DNA from: Haemophilus sputorum CCUG 13788
GTDB taxonomy: Bacteria > Pseudomonadota > Gammaproteobacteria > Enterobacterales > Pasteurellaceae
Assembly: GCF_000238795.1 (NCBI RefSeq)
Contig: NZ_AFNK01000053.1
Span: 62,001 to 126,000 of the forward strand
Length of the DNA stretch: 64,000 nucleotides
Direction: 5' to 3'
The position numbers and the translations under genes were made by a program. The notes beneath the pieces are model-generated. The model had not been told where the DNA came from. It saw only the letters and a program-made list of their open reading frames with translations, and did not search any database. Below, piece by piece: positions 20,706 through 30,670 of this stretch. How positions within the stretch are numbered: position 1 is the first letter of the stretch; each line of letters begins with the position of its first letter.

Positions 20706-21977
20706 ATGATTAATATTATTGCAACGCTTATTGCGGCAACTGCATTTAATTCTCCATCTCAGCTACCACAAGAACAGACTACATCTTCCACGCAGGAAGC
20801 GGTCGTTGCCGACATCGCTTCGATGACGCCTGAACAACGTCTTGAAAAAGCAAAAGCATTTTATGAGAAAGGCTTTGATTATGAATATGGGATCACAAAA
20901 ACGGTTGATCGTACTTTAGCGGATAAATTTTTAAAAGAGGCTGCCGATTTAGGTCACGCTGATGCTCTCTTTTTCTTAGGGATGAATGCGGTAGAGAATG
21001 GCGATATTGAACAAGCTAGAGCATATGCTGACTCTGCTATTGAACTAGGAAACATGGCAGGAAAATATATATTGGCGGAAATTTCCGAACAGGAATATTT
21101 TGGGGATGCTGAAGAATTATATAAGGCAGGCTTTAAGGCATTAAAAGAGAAGGTTGAACAAGGCGATTTACATTATTCTAATGTACTTGGATATGCTTAT
21201 CGTTTCGGTATCGGCACTGAAGAGAATATTAAACAGGCAATTAAAGTTTTTACCCCTTCGGCTGAGCAAGGTAATGCGATCTCATTAGGACATTTAAGTG
21301 AACTTTATCTTGAACAAGATAAAATTGAAAAAGCTAAACCGCTTATGCTGAAAGCGGCTGAAAAAAATAATGATGTGGCACAATACAATTTAGGTTATAG
21401 CATTTATGAGGCGGGCTCAGAAGAATCACTTTATTGGCTCAATAAAGCGGCTGAAAATAATAACCTCCAAGCCATTATGTATTTAGCGAGTTATTATCAT
21501 AATCAGGATATAAAAAAAGCGATTTATTATTATCAAAAAGGTGCTGAATTAAATGATTCTCAGGCTATGCTTGAATTAAGTTATTTATATGAAAGCGGCG
21601 AAGGTGTAGAAAAGGATGATAAGAAAGCATTTGAGTTATTAGAAGAAGCGTTTCAATTACAAAATTTAGAGGCCATGAATGAGCTTTCTATTCGCTATTT
21701 AGAAGGCAGAGGTGTTGAACGAAATTATGAAATGGCAGAAGCGTTATTTAATAACATAATTTCATTGGATGAAAGTTTAAGCGAGAAAGAAAAAGCTTCA
21801 TATAATGTATATTATCAATTGGCAGAGCGTTATGAAGAATTCGCCAAAGATGATAATGCGGCATTAGAAGCTTATAAACAAGGATATGAAATTGAAAAGA
21901 AAGAAACCAAACGGGATAACAAAAAAATTAAAGCAAAAATTAAAGCATTAGAAGCAAAATTAAACAAGAAAAAATAA
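20706..21977 (+). CDS. Sel1-like repeat protein, paralogue of neighbours
   Basis: A 423-residue Sel1-repeat protein. The N-terminus MINIIATLIAATAFN is hydrophobic and resembles those of the products at 15418 and 22085. The conserved linker YEKGFDYEYGITKTVDRTLA opens the repeat array, with later units such as AMLELSYLYESGEGVEKDDKKA and AMNELSIRYLEGRGVERNYEMA. The C-terminus is a lysine-rich coil. An AAGGAA ribosome site precedes the ATG. It lies 72 bases after the large Sel1 gene in the same orientation, so co-transcription is possible. Confidence 0.83.
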   Translation: MINIIATLIAATAFNSPSQLPQEQTTSSTQEAVVADIASMTPEQRLEKAKAFYEKGFDYEYGITKTVDRTLADKFLKEAADLGHADALFFLGMNAVENGDIEQARAYADSAIELGNMAGKYILAEISEQEYFGDAEELYKAGFKALKEKVEQGDLHYSNVLGYAYRFGIGTEENIKQAIKVFTPSAEQGNAISLGHLSELYLEQDKIEKAKPLMLKAAEKNNDVAQYNLGYSIYEAGSEESLYWLNKAAENNNLQAIMYLASYYHNQDIKKAIYYYQKGAELNDSQAMLELSYLYESGEGVEKDDKKAFELLEEAFQLQNLEAMNELSIRYLEGRGVERNYEMAEALFNNIISLDESLSEKEKASYNVYYQLAERYEEFAKDDNAALEAYKQGYEIEKKETKRDNKKIKAKIKALEAKLNKKK

Positions 21978-21980
21978 TGA

Positions 21981-22038
21981 AAGGGCGGTTGAATTTCATC
22001 GTGTTTTTGCAAAACAAGGAAGAAATTTAACCGCTTGT
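21981..22038. repeat. Inverted pair of uptake signal sequences
   Basis: AAGGGCGGT at 21981-21989 (a variant of ACAAGCGGT) faces ACCGCTTGT at 22030-22038, with TTTCATCGTGTTTTTGCAAAA between. It separates two Sel1 paralogues and could act as a weak terminator. Confidence 0.75.
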
Positions 22039-22084
22039 TATTCTTGAATGGAAACAGAACAATCCTCTAACAAAAGGAATCCAA

Positions 22085-23236
22085 ATGACAAATATTGTCG
22101 CATTAATTGCAGCAACCGTATTAAATCTACAAACTCATCTTATACCTGTGAAATCAAATGAGGGGCTAACAGACTTGGTGATGATCGAACAGATACCCAT
22201 GACCCAAGCCCAGCGCGCTGAAAAAGCGAAAAAACTTTATGAAGAAGGCTATGATTATTTCTACGGTATTACGCGCCCCGTGAATCGTGCGAAAGCGGTA
22301 GAGTATTTTCTTGAAGCTGGAAAGTTAGAGAATGCGGATGCTTTATTTTTCCTCTCTATTCATCAACAAAATCATGACAATTTGAAGGAAGCTACTCAAG
22401 TAGCGAAAAGAGCGCTTGAGTTGGGAAATGAAGCCGCCAAAATTAAATTAGGTGAAATTCAAGAAGATGAAAAATTGATGAAAGAAGGTTTCAATGCGCT
22501 TAAAAAGAAAGTAGATTCTGGTGATATGCATTATGCGAATTCTTTAGGCTATGCTTATGAATTTGGAATCGGCACGTCATTGAGTATCAAAGAGGCAATG
22601 AAATACTATGAAATGGCTGCAAAACAAAATAATGCTCTAGGGATGACGAATCTTGCTGACCTTTATATTCAAGAAGATAAATTGAAAAAAGCGAAGCCTT
22701 TATTAGTGAAAGCTGCAAAAAAAGAATATGGCTATGCACAGTATTTACTCGCAATGAATTTTTTTGATCTTTATTCTGAAAATAACAAAGGGGCATTATT
22801 TTGGTTAGAAAGGGCAGCGAATAATGATGAGCCAGAAGCACTTTATCAATTAGGCGTGTATTATTCAGAAGGGGCTGAGGCTGATTTAGCTAAGTCTATT
22901 AAATATTATCAACGTGCAGCTGAGCTTAATCATGCGGATGCTGCACTTGCGTTAAGTTATATCTATGATGAAGGTATCAGCGTTGAACAAGATGAGGATA
23001 AAGCGCTATTCTTCCTTAAGAAGGCCGCAGAATTAGATAACCAAGAGGCGATTGATGAATTAGCCGCTCAAGCATTAGCTTCTCGAGCTCAGAACGGGCA
23101 AGGCAATATGGATGCTAAAGAAGCAGAGTATTGGATTAAAAAAGCAGGCTATACGGAAGAGATGCTTAAAGAATTAGATAAGCTACAAGAAAAAAGTTTA
23201 GAGATGTTTAAAAAAATGCAGGAAACTAATCAATAA
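22085..23236 (+). CDS. Sel1-like repeat protein, paralogue of neighbours
   Basis: A 383-residue Sel1-repeat protein. It starts MTNIVALIAATVLNLQ and carries the shared linker YEEGYDYFYGITRPVNRAKA, followed by repeat units such as ALYQLGVYYSEGAEADLAKS and AALALSYIYDEGISVEQDEDKA. The C-terminus is a charged coil (LDKLQEKSLEMFKKMQE). It is the last gene of the Sel1 cluster and is followed by a perfect hairpin shared with the convergent cpdB. Function unknown. Confidence 0.83.
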   Translation: MTNIVALIAATVLNLQTHLIPVKSNEGLTDLVMIEQIPMTQAQRAEKAKKLYEEGYDYFYGITRPVNRAKAVEYFLEAGKLENADALFFLSIHQQNHDNLKEATQVAKRALELGNEAAKIKLGEIQEDEKLMKEGFNALKKKVDSGDMHYANSLGYAYEFGIGTSLSIKEAMKYYEMAAKQNNALGMTNLADLYIQEDKLKKAKPLLVKAAKKEYGYAQYLLAMNFFDLYSENNKGALFWLERAANNDEPEALYQLGVYYSEGAEADLAKSIKYYQRAAELNHADAALALSYIYDEGISVEQDEDKALFFLKKAAELDNQEAIDELAAQALASRAQNGQGNMDAKEAEYWIKKAGYTEEMLKELDKLQEKSLEMFKKMQETNQ

Positions 23237-23265
23237 GATGTGTGCATTTTTAACGATACATATGT

Positions 23266-23290
23266 AAAGGGCGTGCTGAGCACGCCCTTT
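23266..23290. terminator. Bidirectional terminator between Sel1 gene and cpdB
   Basis: AAAGGGCGTGC / GCACGCCCTTT is an 11-bp perfect stem with a TGA loop, T-rich on one side and followed by A/T on the other. It sits between convergent genes and can serve both. Confidence 0.88.
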
Positions 23291-23295
23291 TTCTG

Positions 23296-25269
23296 TTATT
23301 TCGATAAATCGATTTGATATACCGCAAAGCCCACTTCATCGGTGCCGACTTTCTTCATTGGGTATTGTGCATTATCTTGAATGAATTTCGCTGCTTGTTC
23401 GCTTGGCGAGGTTTCAAAACGCACATCTAATTTATCGTTACCTTTAATCGGTGCAAAACGCCAGTTTTTATCCGCACTTGGGTTTACATGGCCATTTTTT
23501 TCGCTTTCTGCTTTAATGTAATCTGCAAGAATTTGGCGGTTTTCATCAGGAGAAGCGTAAACAATGTGCGCATCGCCAGTGCCTGGGAATTTATTACCGT
23601 AAGCACGATAGTTGTTAGTTGCAATTAAAAATTCTGCTTTTGGATCAACTGGTTTACCTTGGTAGGTTAAATTCACTACACGGTGTGAGTTAGGGTTAAT
23701 CAATTTGCATTCGCCGTCATAACGCGCTGGTTGAGTCAGGTCGAATTCATAATTTACACCGTCAATTACATCGTAGTTATAAGTACGGAAACCTTCCCAA
23801 TCAAGTAAAGATTGAGGTTTGTCGCTGGTAGGGTCGATTTGTTTAAACATACCTGCGCTACATTCTAACCACTCTTTCAGTTCTTCACCGGTTGCTTTCA
23901 CCACAACTAAGGTGTTTGGATAGAGGTATAAGTCTGCTGCGTTACGGAACGTTAATTCACCTTTGTTCACTTCAGTATAGCCCGTTGGGTCATTTTTACG
24001 TCCGCCTGCTTTAAATGGTGCGCCTGCACTTAAAATTGGTAAGCCCGCCATTGCAGCAACACTTGGTGCCACTTTTTCAACGTAAGCTTTTTGTGCTTGG
24101 TTCACAATTTGAATGGTTGGGTCATCTTGCACTAACGCTAAGTAGCTATACATGTTATCGGTTGCTTTACCGATTGGCTGTGCCACGAATTCACGGGTTG
24201 CTTCATGCACAGGTTTTAAAAGTGCAGTCAATTCGGCGTCACTTTCTGTGGTCGCTTTTTTGTTTTCTGCATCGTAAATTGGACGAAGTACCGCTTTACC
24301 ATCAGCCACTAACCATTTGCCGTTGTGTTGAGCAAGGGTTAAGTCGATCACGCTGATGTTGTTTGCCCAGTAGCCAGCCATACTTTCAGGTATGCCTTTT
24401 ACAGTACCTTTAGCAATATCTGCATTTGGTGATTTGGCGAACTCTTTATTCGGGAATAGGCGGTGAGAGTGACCGAAAACAATCGCATCAATGTGTGGTA
24501 CATCAGCAAGATAGAATGCTGAGTTTTCTGCACCTTCTTGATATGGCTCGTCAGATGGGCCTGTATGTGCAAGTGCCACAATAATATCGGCGCCTTTTTG
24601 TTTCATTTCTGGCACATATTTTTGTGCGGTTTTCACGATATCGCGCGTTTCAACTTTGCCTTGTAAATTTGCTTTATCCCACACCATAATTTGTGGTGGC
24701 ACGAAACCAATATAACCAATGTTTAGTTTATGGGTTTTACCTTGGCTATCCACCACTTCTTTAGTTTGAATCACATAAGGTGTGAAATAGGGCTCCTCAG
24801 TACCAACTTTTACCACGTTAGCATTGATAATTGGGAATTTTGCTTGTTTAATCGCATCCGCTAAATAGTCTAAGCCATAGTTAAATTCGTGGTTACCTAA
24901 TGTCCCTACTTCATAGTGCATCGCATTTAAGCAATCTACCGCTGGGTTTGATTTGCCTTCTTTATAACCTTTAGCTGCTTGATAGTCAGCAATTGGGTTA
25001 CCTTGAATTAAGTCACCGTTATCAACTAAAACGCTGTTTTTTACCTCTTGACGAGCTTGACGAATCAAGCTTGCTGCACGGGTAAAACCGAATTTCTCAG
25101 TAGGTGCATCTTTGTAGTAATCGAAGTCAGTTAAAAAACTGTGAATATCGGTCGTTGCCACGATACGTAAATCGACTTGTGTGTCGCTTTTCGCAAAAGC
25201 AAAACGGCTAGCACTTAACGCTAAAATGCTGCTTGCGCCAAGTTGGATGAAATTTCTTCTGTTGATCAT
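23296..25269 (-). CDS. cpdB: 2',3'-cyclic-nucleotide 2'-phosphodiesterase / 3'-nucleotidase
   Basis: CpdB is a periplasmic metallophosphoesterase that degrades 2',3'-cyclic nucleotides and 3'-nucleotides. The 657-residue product starts [20 protein letters not shown], a signal peptide with a twin-arginine-like NRRNFIQ motif. Metal-binding motifs follow: [33 protein letters not shown] and GHSHRLFP, and the C-terminal nucleotidase domain includes [13 protein letters not shown]. The start at 25269 is preferred over an in-frame upstream one because TAGGAG lies before it and it opens the signal peptide. It follows the biosynthetic operon on the same strand after 38 bases. Confidence 0.93.
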   Translation of the reverse strand: MINRRNFIQLGASSILALSASRFAFAKSDTQVDLRIVATTDIHSFLTDFDYYKDAPTEKFGFTRAASLIRQARQEVKNSVLVDNGDLIQGNPIADYQAAKGYKEGKSNPAVDCLNAMHYEVGTLGNHEFNYGLDYLADAIKQAKFPIINANVVKVGTEEPYFTPYVIQTKEVVDSQGKTHKLNIGYIGFVPPQIMVWDKANLQGKVETRDIVKTAQKYVPEMKQKGADIIVALAHTGPSDEPYQEGAENSAFYLADVPHIDAIVFGHSHRLFPNKEFAKSPNADIAKGTVKGIPESMAGYWANNISVIDLTLAQHNGKWLVADGKAVLRPIYDAENKKATTESDAELTALLKPVHEATREFVAQPIGKATDNMYSYLALVQDDPTIQIVNQAQKAYVEKVAPSVAAMAGLPILSAGAPFKAGGRKNDPTGYTEVNKGELTFRNAADLYLYPNTLVVVKATGEELKEWLECSAGMFKQIDPTSDKPQSLLDWEGFRTYNYDVIDGVNYEFDLTQPARYDGECKLINPNSHRVVNLTYQGKPVDPKAEFLIATNNYRAYGNKFPGTGDAHIVYASPDENRQILADYIKAESEKNGHVNPSADKNWRFAPIKGNDKLDVRFETSPSEQAAKFIQDNAQYPMKKVGTDEVGFAVYQIDLSK

Positions 25270-25307
25270 ATGAACTCCTAATAAATCATATTCTGACGAG
25301 TGGTCTG

Positions 25308-26618
25308 TCATTGTGAGCATTGTACCGAAAGTTTATTGGCGGATAAATGAATTAAATTACGAATTCGCCGCCGTTTGTCGGTAAGTGTTCGTGAAATAGG
25401 CTGGTTACTTAATTCCCATTGCAGTGAATCAGTCGCTACACCTAGTTGATTAAAAACGGAAATAAAATGCGCTTGGCAAGCTTTGAGCGTTAGCTCATCA
25501 CAACAAGCGGTCAGTTTTAGTTGATTTTTTGCAATTTGGTCGAGTTGGTAATCGACATCAATAGGTAAGGCTTGAGCGAAAATTCGTTCGCAGACATCAG
25601 CAAAAATAAGCACTTCTGGTTGCGATACCCCTTCTAATGTTAAGGTATCGGCAAGTCTGCCTTCAATTTTCTCAATACGTTGCAATACTGAGCCGCAAGG
25701 GCAGGGGTCAGGGTGCTTGACTAATACATCATCTAAACGATAGCGAACAATCGGCTGGCTGCTGCGGCTAAAATCGGTAATGATGGGAATAAAACGATGT
25801 TCATCTATTGCTTCCTGTTCCACGATGAGTAAATCTTCATTGAGATGTAAATGACCCAAATGGCAAGTGCTGGCTAAAAATCCTTCGGTGGCTTGATAAA
25901 CTTCACCTACTTGCTCAAAACGCGATTGCAATAAAGCTTTGGTTTGCGGATCTAATACTTCTGCAACGGAAATAACTTTTTTCACTGGCAGGTTTGAAAG
26001 CCTTTCATCTAAGGCTAATTGATACAAGACTTGCGCCGGCGCAACGATAATACTTGGTTGGTAGGCTATTAAACGCTGAATAGATTGTTCAAATGAGGAA
26101 AAGAGGTCAAAAAATTCGAAAGAAATCGTGCGCGAGCGAACGGCATTATAAAGGTTGTTATTCGCACGTAAGAAAAAGGCAATTCTTTCAGGATGAAATA
26201 AGCCATTTGGCAGGAGTTTTGCCAAAATAGTCCCCGCCCATTTAGCTTGTTCTTGGGGGCTGACTAAAAATACACCTCGTTTGCCGGAGGTACCAGAAGA
26301 TAACCCCACACTATATTTCCCTAAAGTCGGTCGGAAATCACGCGAATGTTCTGCAGCTAGAGCACATTCCAACACCTCATCTAGTTTGAGATAGGCTGTG
26401 TTGAGTTGGTCAAAATTGTCCATCATGATTTGTTTGTTCATTAACGGAAAATCCGCTAATGGTTTCCCCAAATAAGGATAAAAATAGGGGCTTTTCGGCA
26501 AGACTTTGCGAGTGAATTTTTCCCATTGACGTTGCTGATAATGGGTTAATTGCAAACGGTCTCTAAATTTTAACCGCTTGCATTGCCAATAATGATAAAG
26601 CAGTGAAATGATATTCAT
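25308..26618 (-). CDS. F390 synthetase-like adenylate-forming enzyme
   Basis: A 436-residue protein of the coenzyme F390 synthetase / phenylacetate-CoA ligase-like (PaaK/CapK) branch of adenylate-forming enzymes. These activate carboxylates as acyl-adenylates. The phosphate loop SSGTSGKRG is at residues 107-115, the adenine-region motif YQATEG at 241-246, the hinge-region RYRLDD at 292-297 and a metal-binding-like CPCG at 306-309. The start overlaps the stop of the metallo-hydrolase gene (ATGA). It is the last gene of the six-gene operon. The likely role is to activate or transfer the operon's carboxylic product; substrate unknown. Confidence 0.78.
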   Translation of the reverse strand: MNIISLLYHYWQCKRLKFRDRLQLTHYQQRQWEKFTRKVLPKSPYFYPYLGKPLADFPLMNKQIMMDNFDQLNTAYLKLDEVLECALAAEHSRDFRPTLGKYSVGLSSGTSGKRGVFLVSPQEQAKWAGTILAKLLPNGLFHPERIAFFLRANNNLYNAVRSRTISFEFFDLFSSFEQSIQRLIAYQPSIIVAPAQVLYQLALDERLSNLPVKKVISVAEVLDPQTKALLQSRFEQVGEVYQATEGFLASTCHLGHLHLNEDLLIVEQEAIDEHRFIPIITDFSRSSQPIVRYRLDDVLVKHPDPCPCGSVLQRIEKIEGRLADTLTLEGVSQPEVLIFADVCERIFAQALPIDVDYQLDQIAKNQLKLTACCDELTLKACQAHFISVFNQLGVATDSLQWELSNQPISRTLTDKRRRIRNLIHLSANKLSVQCSQ

Positions 26619-27439
26619 CGAATTGAATCCAAAATAGAACCATTTGGTGGCTCATGACTGAGAATAATTTGTACGCCGTTGCGATGGAGTGTGGCTAATT
26701 TTTCTAAAGTTTGATAAAAAGCCCGAGTATCGTCCATTAGCAGATGAGCTAAGCGTGAAGGTGGTTTACCTTGAAAATTTGCTTTAGACCAAGCCGCATC
26801 AGCAGCTAATAATACCCAGCCATCATCGGTTTGTACAAAAGCCCCAATTTGCCCGGCAGCGTGCCCCGGTAATGGGACGAAGATAACCTCTTGCTGGCTG
26901 TTGGGTAACACATAACCTTGTGTAAAAGGAGCCAGCTCAACCGGTAAATCTATCTGTAAAAATTGTTCAATAAATTGGGTCTGGTTAGCAAAATCTGGCG
27001 GCAGTAATTCGGGAATGTAACCTTTACGCACTGCGCTAATCCCTTTTAATGGACGCATTTTTCGCCACCCTTCATTGGAACAGATAAAGGGCGTTTGTGC
27101 GAAATCTTTAGCGCCTGCAATATGATCACCATGAAAATGCGAAAGAATCACGCCAGACAAATCTTGTGGGCGTAATCCTTGCGCTTGTAATTGGGCGAGC
27201 ATGGATTCATTACTATCGAAGTAAACGGGCGTCACTTTTGGATAAAGGGCATAGACACCGACACGCGTGGCATCAAAAAAATGGTTGGCATAGCCTGTAT
27301 CCCATAGCCAATAACGACCATGTGCTTCAATGAGCGCAGTTTGAGCAGGAAATTGACAGGTTTTAGCTTGTGCACCACGAATGGCAATGCAGGCTAAATG
27401 TGTACAGTAACCAGCTTTAAAGAGGGTAATTTTTGCCAT
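26615..27439 (-). CDS. Metallo-beta-lactamase-fold hydrolase
   Basis: A 274-residue cytoplasmic MBL-fold protein with a complete dinuclear metal site: HFHGDH at residues 101-106, H193 in LPGHAAGQ, D214 in LAADAAW and H262 in LSHEPP. The layout resembles lactonase-like members (AiiA/AttM type), which hydrolyse lactones or thioesters. It lies in the six-gene operon between the GNAT-like gene (nine-base gap) and the adenylating enzyme (four-base overlap). A role in releasing a thioester or opening a lactone intermediate is plausible but inferred. Confidence 0.82.
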   Translation of the reverse strand: MAKITLFKAGYCTHLACIAIRGAQAKTCQFPAQTALIEAHGRYWLWDTGYANHFFDATRVGVYALYPKVTPVYFDSNESMLAQLQAQGLRPQDLSGVILSHFHGDHIAGAKDFAQTPFICSNEGWRKMRPLKGISAVRKGYIPELLPPDFANQTQFIEQFLQIDLPVELAPFTQGYVLPNSQQEVIFVPLPGHAAGQIGAFVQTDDGWVLLAADAAWSKANFQGKPPSRLAHLLMDDTRAFYQTLEKLATLHRNGVQIILSHEPPNGSILDSIR

Positions 27440-27448
27440 ATTGTTTCA

Positions 27449-28540
27449 CTATAATTGGTATTTTTTTAGCAATCGTTCGTAATAAGGGCTGATAGCTGCT
27501 AATCGTTGCCACGCTTTAGCTCGTTTATTTGGCAAGTGCTGTACATTTACCGCAATATATTCAATTTCGGGGCGAGCGCCACGGACTTTTTTGAAATCAG
27601 GCGCACCAGCGCTGAAATTGAGTCGTAAATTATGCTCTGCACAATAGCGTAATGCAAAGGCCATCAGACGGCGATATAAACCTAATTTTTGGGGTAAATG
27701 TGTCAGATAGCCCACAATGGGCACAGTCACAATTCCGTTATTTTCAATCGTCATGCCAACCGTGCCTACGATCTCTTTGCTAGTACTCTCTTCTAAAATA
27801 AACAATTTTAGAATACCGGCTTCACTCATTTTTTTTAAACCCAATGCACTAAATTGTACATTTTGTGAAGAATATTTTTCTATATACAACTGGTTGTAAC
27901 ACTGTTCTGCAATAGCAAAGTCACTGTCTGAGATAGCCGTTCTAAAATGGAATTGGCCATCATTAAGTAATTTTTGATCTCGGCGACTATTAACATGCTT
28001 AGTTAAGGCAGTTTGACAATCATCATGTAAATAGACTTGTCGGGAGGTAATAAATAGCCAGTTTTGCGCTTTTAATCGTTGCATAAAATCGGCATGATGC
28101 TGTGCGTTTAGTGAGCGAATCACTAATGCGTGCTCAGGGTATCTACCCACCGCCGTCTGTGTTAACTCTTCGATTGGTAGCTGTTGAAATTCATCACTTA
28201 ACGTATTAGTAGAAAGCGCATAGTTATTGAGAAAAAGCGCTTTATCAATTCCTACTTGATGTAAATAGCGATCAATTGCTTTTAGAAAAGGTTTGAGCAA
28301 ACATTGTTGCCAACGAGGCAGTTTGGCGGTTTCTTCCAGCCCATAATCAATCAGTGCCGCATGGGTTGATACAGTAAAACAGTTTGGCTGTATCTCATCG
28401 ACACGAGTGACAGGAAAAGTTACCCCTTTGATCGTAAAAATTTCTGCGTGTGCTTGTACATTACGCATTAAGTCTGGTAGTGGATACGCGGCAAATAATT
28501 GGCTATAACGTTCAGACTGTGCTGTGCTTGGTATGGTCAT
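27449..28540 (-). CDS. GNAT-superfamily-like acyltransferase, function unknown
   Basis: A 363-residue soluble protein I do not recognise by name. The C-terminal half reads like an N-acyltransferase fold: LFILEESTSKEIVGTVGMTIENNG (strands), then VGYLTHLPQKLGLYRRLMAFALRYC, where an acyl-CoA-binding turn and helix would sit, and LNFSAGAPDFKKVRGARPEIEY, similar to FemAB/GNAT proteins. The N-terminal half is a partner domain. The start at 28540 (MTIPST) is chosen over an upstream in-frame ATG at 28552 because it lies behind GGATG; it overlaps the ATP-grasp gene by 29 bases. It would transfer an acyl or aminoacyl group in the pathway. Confidence 0.6.
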   Translation of the reverse strand: MTIPSTAQSERYSQLFAAYPLPDLMRNVQAHAEIFTIKGVTFPVTRVDEIQPNCFTVSTHAALIDYGLEETAKLPRWQQCLLKPFLKAIDRYLHQVGIDKALFLNNYALSTNTLSDEFQQLPIEELTQTAVGRYPEHALVIRSLNAQHHADFMQRLKAQNWLFITSRQVYLHDDCQTALTKHVNSRRDQKLLNDGQFHFRTAISDSDFAIAEQCYNQLYIEKYSSQNVQFSALGLKKMSEAGILKLFILEESTSKEIVGTVGMTIENNGIVTVPIVGYLTHLPQKLGLYRRLMAFALRYCAEHNLRLNFSAGAPDFKKVRGARPEIEYIAVNVQHLPNKRAKAWQRLAAISPYYERLLKKYQL

Positions 28541-29660
28541 CGTGGCATCCATCAAATTCAATATCAAAGGTGCTGGCACTGGTTAGTGGTTTATGATATC
28601 GCCATTGGCGGTAGCACATTTCACCTAACGCTAGCCATGCTGCGTAACTTGGCAGACTTGCCGTGACATCTTTCGCCCGACGGTAATCTGCCATTAATGT
28701 TTGCCATTCGCCTTTTTTGAAGGCTTCCCAGCCAAATAATAATGGAAGTAATTTGCCTGCTCTCATTGGTTGGCTGGAGACAGATTGGTAATTTATCGCA
28801 CATAATTGACCGCTTGTATTGATTTCCAAAGCATCGCCAAGTAAATGTAAGCCACTGGTTGCGCGAGGGTTACATTCTAATACCCAAAGATCACAGCCAT
28901 CATCAATAAAATCAAACGCAACTTGCCCGTGATAACCGGTTTGTTCGGCAAAAGCGTGAATAAATGCTTGAATACGTGCATCTTCAACCGGTTCAAAATA
29001 GGTGGAAGCAGATTGATTCAGCAAGTAACGCGGACGATAGATGCTGTGCCCAACTACTTTACCATGTACGCAAACCGCATAATTACATAATGCTTGCCCT
29101 TCAATGAATTGTTGCTGTACCCAAGGATATTCAGTAGAAATTGATAAGCCTTGTGTATTTTCTGGGGTAACCCCTCGAATAACAGAACGCCCAAATCGAG
29201 AGAAGATAGGCTTTAATACGGTTTTTTGTGCAGCAGTATCATATTCGACATCGCTGATTTGAGTAATTAAACGAGAAGCAGGAAAACGAATATGTTCGGT
29301 TTGCGGCAAATGTTGGTAAACCTCTATTTTATGATGCAAGCCAAACAGGAGAGCATTATCCGGCATAAAGCATTTTTGTCTTTGCGTTTCATTTAGTGGC
29401 AATTGTGCTAAGTAGAAAATATCTTCACAAGTTGGAATCACCCAATCAGCCCACTCAATTAACGGCAATATGGCCTTTTGATAGCCTGAAAAGTCTAATC
29501 GAGGGGCAGGAATTTGATGATATTGAATAGGCGTACGACTAAAACGTGCTAATGGGAATCGTAAGCTATCACATAGTGCAATTTGATGCCCGCCACGTTC
29601 AGCGATACGAATCCATTCCAACACAATTGGTGCACGCGGGGAGGTAATTAAAATATTCAT
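28512..29660 (-). CDS. ATP-grasp domain ligase
   Basis: A 382-residue ATP-grasp protein of the carbamoyl-phosphate-synthase-like type. The N-terminal Rossmann-like part reads MNILITSPRAPIVLEWIRIAERGGH, the ATP lysine loop VLKPIFSRFGRSVIRG sits near residue 160-175, and the metal ligands are in FDFIDDGCDLWVLECNPRATSGLHLL near residues 255-280. Enzymes of this family join a carboxylate to an amine or thiol through an acyl-phosphate. It overlaps the SDR gene by four bases (ATGA) and the GNAT-like gene by 29, so the operon is tightly coupled. Substrate unknown. Confidence 0.82.
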   Translation of the reverse strand: MNILITSPRAPIVLEWIRIAERGGHQIALCDSLRFPLARFSRTPIQYHQIPAPRLDFSGYQKAILPLIEWADWVIPTCEDIFYLAQLPLNETQRQKCFMPDNALLFGLHHKIEVYQHLPQTEHIRFPASRLITQISDVEYDTAAQKTVLKPIFSRFGRSVIRGVTPENTQGLSISTEYPWVQQQFIEGQALCNYAVCVHGKVVGHSIYRPRYLLNQSASTYFEPVEDARIQAFIHAFAEQTGYHGQVAFDFIDDGCDLWVLECNPRATSGLHLLGDALEINTSGQLCAINYQSVSSQPMRAGKLLPLLFGWEAFKKGEWQTLMADYRRAKDVTASLPSYAAWLALGEMCYRQWRYHKPLTSASTFDIEFDGCHDDHTKHSTV

Positions 29661-30670
29661 GCGACTCCTTCGTTTTTAAGCCATTGTGCTGTTTGGGCAA
29701 TCGCATCTTCTAGTGAATATAATGGGCGATAGCCTAGTTCTGTGATGGCTTTGTCATTATTTAAAATCATATCGAAATAGAGCGTGCCTGCGCTATAAGC
29801 GGTCAATTTTGGCTCTTTTTTTGTAAATTTAGCGAGGCATTCCAACGTTTTTGCTAACGTAACAATTAAGGGATAAGGCACAGATTTGATGCGAAAATTT
29901 CTCCCTAATTGCTGATGGAAAAGTTTATCTAACAAGGTGCGTAACTCAATTGGTTCTTGATTGGTAATGTTAAAAGTTGGTACACCATCTTGTGACGGAA
30001 AGGTTTGTTCCGTTGCTAAAAACATAGCATGAACCACATTTAGCGCATAAGTCACATCCATTTTCACTTTTCCATCATTTGGAAGAGGCAAGACACCATG
30101 ACGTTCGGTAAGCAAATCTAATAAGCGCGGAAGCAGCACTTTATCATAAGCACCAAAAATGGCACGAGGGCGTAAGATCACAAATTGCGTTTGTGGATAT
30201 TTTTTAGCGAGTTGCTGAATTTTTTGCTCAGCAATCCATTTTGTTTCAGCATAATGATTAGCACGTTTGGCTGCGCAATCAGTTTCGGATAAATGATGAT
30301 GATGCTGAAAATTAAAATAAATAGAAGGCGTGGAGATATGAATAAAGCGGCTTACCCCATGTTCAGCTGCAACACGAGCGAGTTGCTCGGTTGCAACAAC
30401 GTTAGCCTGATAAAAATCAGCGTAATTGCCCCAAGGTGAAGAAAGTGCAGCACAATGCCATACGGCAGTCACGCCATCAAATAATGCAGTTAATGCGGAT
30501 TCATCTGCTTGCGCTAAATCGCAAGCGCGAAAATCTACACCTTGTTGCATAAGTTGTTGGCCAACTGTGCGATTTCTTCCTGTTGCAATAAAGGGAATGT
30601 TCCGATTTTGCAGAAAACCCACAGCATTTCGACCTAATCCGGAAGTTGCGCCAGTAAGGAGTATTTTCAT
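29657..30670 (-). CDS. NAD(P)-dependent epimerase/3-beta-HSD-like reductase
   Basis: A 337-residue extended short-chain dehydrogenase. The nucleotide-binding glycine motif GATSGLGRN is at residues 7-15 and the catalytic YxxxK is YAETK (Y140, K144), with the catalytic serine near residue 113. Members of this branch reduce 3-keto or related groups; OleD, which reduces the OleA product, is one relative. It starts directly after the KAS III stop (TAGATG), and its stop overlaps the ATP-grasp start. In the pathway it would reduce the ketone made by the KAS III-like enzyme. That order is inferred from operon order. Confidence 0.82.
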   Translation of the reverse strand: MKILLTGATSGLGRNAVGFLQNRNIPFIATGRNRTVGQQLMQQGVDFRACDLAQADESALTALFDGVTAVWHCAALSSPWGNYADFYQANVVATEQLARVAAEHGVSRFIHISTPSIYFNFQHHHHLSETDCAAKRANHYAETKWIAEQKIQQLAKKYPQTQFVILRPRAIFGAYDKVLLPRLLDLLTERHGVLPLPNDGKVKMDVTYALNVVHAMFLATEQTFPSQDGVPTFNITNQEPIELRTLLDKLFHQQLGRNFRIKSVPYPLIVTLAKTLECLAKFTKKEPKLTAYSAGTLYFDMILNNDKAITELGYRPLYSLEDAIAQTAQWLKNEGVA

